A stretch of 34,224 nucleotides of DNA from positions 1-34,224 of the forward strand of contig CAKPNJ010000012.1 of the NCBI GenBank assembly GCA_934168365.1, given 5' to 3'. Each line of letters begins with the position of its first letter. The first letter of the stretch is position 1. Origin of the DNA: an uncultured Clostridia bacterium (GTDB lineage Bacteria > Bacillota > Clostridia > TANB77 > CAG-508). Positions 33,623-34,224 of the stretch are shown one piece after another. Position numbers and translations under genes: made by a program. The notes below the pieces were generated by a model. It had not been told where the DNA came from, searched no databases, and saw nothing but the letters and a program-made list of their open reading frames with translations.

Positions 33623-34126
33623 CTATTTTTCTTTGTCAGCTAGTTCGAATACAGCTTTTGTGTATTTTAGTAATTCCTTTTTGTTTTCAAATCCACAAGT
33701 TTTTGCAAAATAGTCTGCATAACTTGTATCTTCTTTTACTACTCCTGTTTGTATTGCTTTATTTATGTTATAGCTTTCTTTTGAAGATATATCTCCTAAT
33801 CTTAAATATTCTGTTACAGTTAGATTGTAGATATTATCATTATTTTTTAACTTTTCATAGATTTCGGTTGTTATTATTCCATTATCTATTAACTCATAGC
33901 CATTTTTAAATTCTACAATTTTTTTGTCTGGATATTTTGTTACATTTGCAACTCGTTCTATATATTCCGCTTTACCTTCTTTGTTTATTTTTCCTACATT
34001 TACAGGTTTGAATATCATTATAATTGCAAATACAAAGGCTATTATCAATATTAGAACACCTATGGTACTTAACTGCTTTTTATTTAGCTTTACTCTCTTT
34101 TTAGTTTTAGCTCTTTTTCCTGCCAT
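33623..34126 (-). CDS. membrane-anchored protein of unknown function
   Basis: 167 aa. A basic N-terminus (AGKRAKTKKRVKLNKKQL) precedes one membrane helix at about 21-40 (IGVLILIIAFVFAIIMIF). The remainder is outside: EYIERVANVTKYPDKKIVEF, then repeated short helical pieces. There is no lipobox or catalytic motif I can name. GGAGCG is close to the start. Its arrangement (short cytoplasmic basic tail, single helix, extracellular domain) is common in Firmicutes cell-surface or sporulation proteins. Confidence 0.7.
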   Translation of the reverse strand: MAGKRAKTKKRVKLNKKQLSTIGVLILIIAFVFAIIMIFKPVNVGKINKEGKAEYIERVANVTKYPDKKIVEFKNGYELIDNGIITTEIYEKLKNNDNIYNLTVTEYLRLGDISSKESYNINKAIQTGVVKEDTSYADYFAKTCGFENKKELLKYTKAVFELADKEK

Positions 34127-34147
34127 ATAATCGCTCCCTTTATTTTT

Positions 34148-34181
34148 AAAAGAGAACTAGAAAGTTCTAGTCCTCTCTTTT
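34148..34181 (-). terminator. imperfect hairpin terminator
   Basis: AAAAGAG and ACTAG on the left pair with CTAGT and CTCTTTT on the right, with a small internal mismatch. It follows the partial gene at the window's right edge. Confidence 0.65.
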
Positions 34182-34188
34182 GTAGTAT

Positions 34189-34224
34189 TTATTTTAGTTC
34201 ATTTTTTTCTTTTTTGCAACTATT
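34189..34224 (-). CDS. 3' end of a gene entering from the right edge (frame uncertain)
   Basis: Minus-strand frames at the edge stay open to TAA codons: one ends NSCKKEKNELK (stop 34189-34191), another ends IVAKKKKMN (stop 34194-34196). The terminator just beyond suggests a gene ends here, but the frame and product cannot be decided from 36 bases. Confidence 0.3.
   Translation of the reverse strand, partial: NSCKKEKNELK

Overview
The window is AT-rich Firmicutes DNA (most genes look about 30% GC). It looks like a spore-forming, probably uncultured Clostridia-type chromosome: spoIIM next to xerD, a SpoIIID-family regulator, a Spo0A-like response regulator, an EndoQ-type nuclease, strong AGGAGG ribosome sites and consensus sigma-A promoters. 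No rRNA, tRNA or CRISPR array was seen.

Layout. 1-6.1 kb is a minus-strand housekeeping block: tmcAL-coaE, an HD-like gene with a 77-aa partner, then endoQ-like, spoIIM and xerD. 6.1-11.6 kb has rnhA (+), a CmpB-type membrane protein (-), a GC-rich orphan ORF (+), asnS (-) and uvrB (+), separated by clear hairpin terminators. 11.6-15.4 kb is an ABC exporter (ATPase plus large FtsX-type permease) whose permease is split by a one-base frameshift. 15.4-16.4 kb is a RAYT transposase with three copies of its REP-like repeat, two of them forming a perfect 39-bp inverted repeat. 16.4-22.5 kb is an asnB-mfd-rRNA methyltransferase operon behind a good promoter.

The most notable feature is at 22.6-26.2 kb: a tightly overlapping three-gene operon of an SF1 (UvrD-like) helicase, a DarT-like (DUF4433) DNA ADP-ribosyltransferase and an ARH/DraG-type ADP-ribosylglycohydrolase with an unexplained C-terminal extension. 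Classical DarTG pairs DarT with a macrodomain antidote, DarG. Here an ARH-fold enzyme occupies that position and a helicase leads the operon. I infer a DarTG-like toxin-antidote or anti-phage system of different architecture: the transferase would modify DNA, the hydrolase would reverse it, and the helicase could sense or clear damaged or foreign DNA. The cassette is bracketed by two terminators sharing the same stem, and an inverted repeat covers its likely -10.

26.3-31.4 kb is accessory DNA. It holds a SpoIIID-like gene with unusually high GC and a perfect sigma-A promoter, a pilin-like/FGE-fold surface protein lacking its 5' end, a frameshifted large serine recombinase directly upstream of that truncation, and a string of small regulators (sigma-like, HTH_16-like, HTH) typical of integrative elements. 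31.8-34.2 kb returns to core-like genes: Spo0A-like regulator, standalone alpha-CTD-like protein plus GNAT, HU, and a membrane-anchored unknown.
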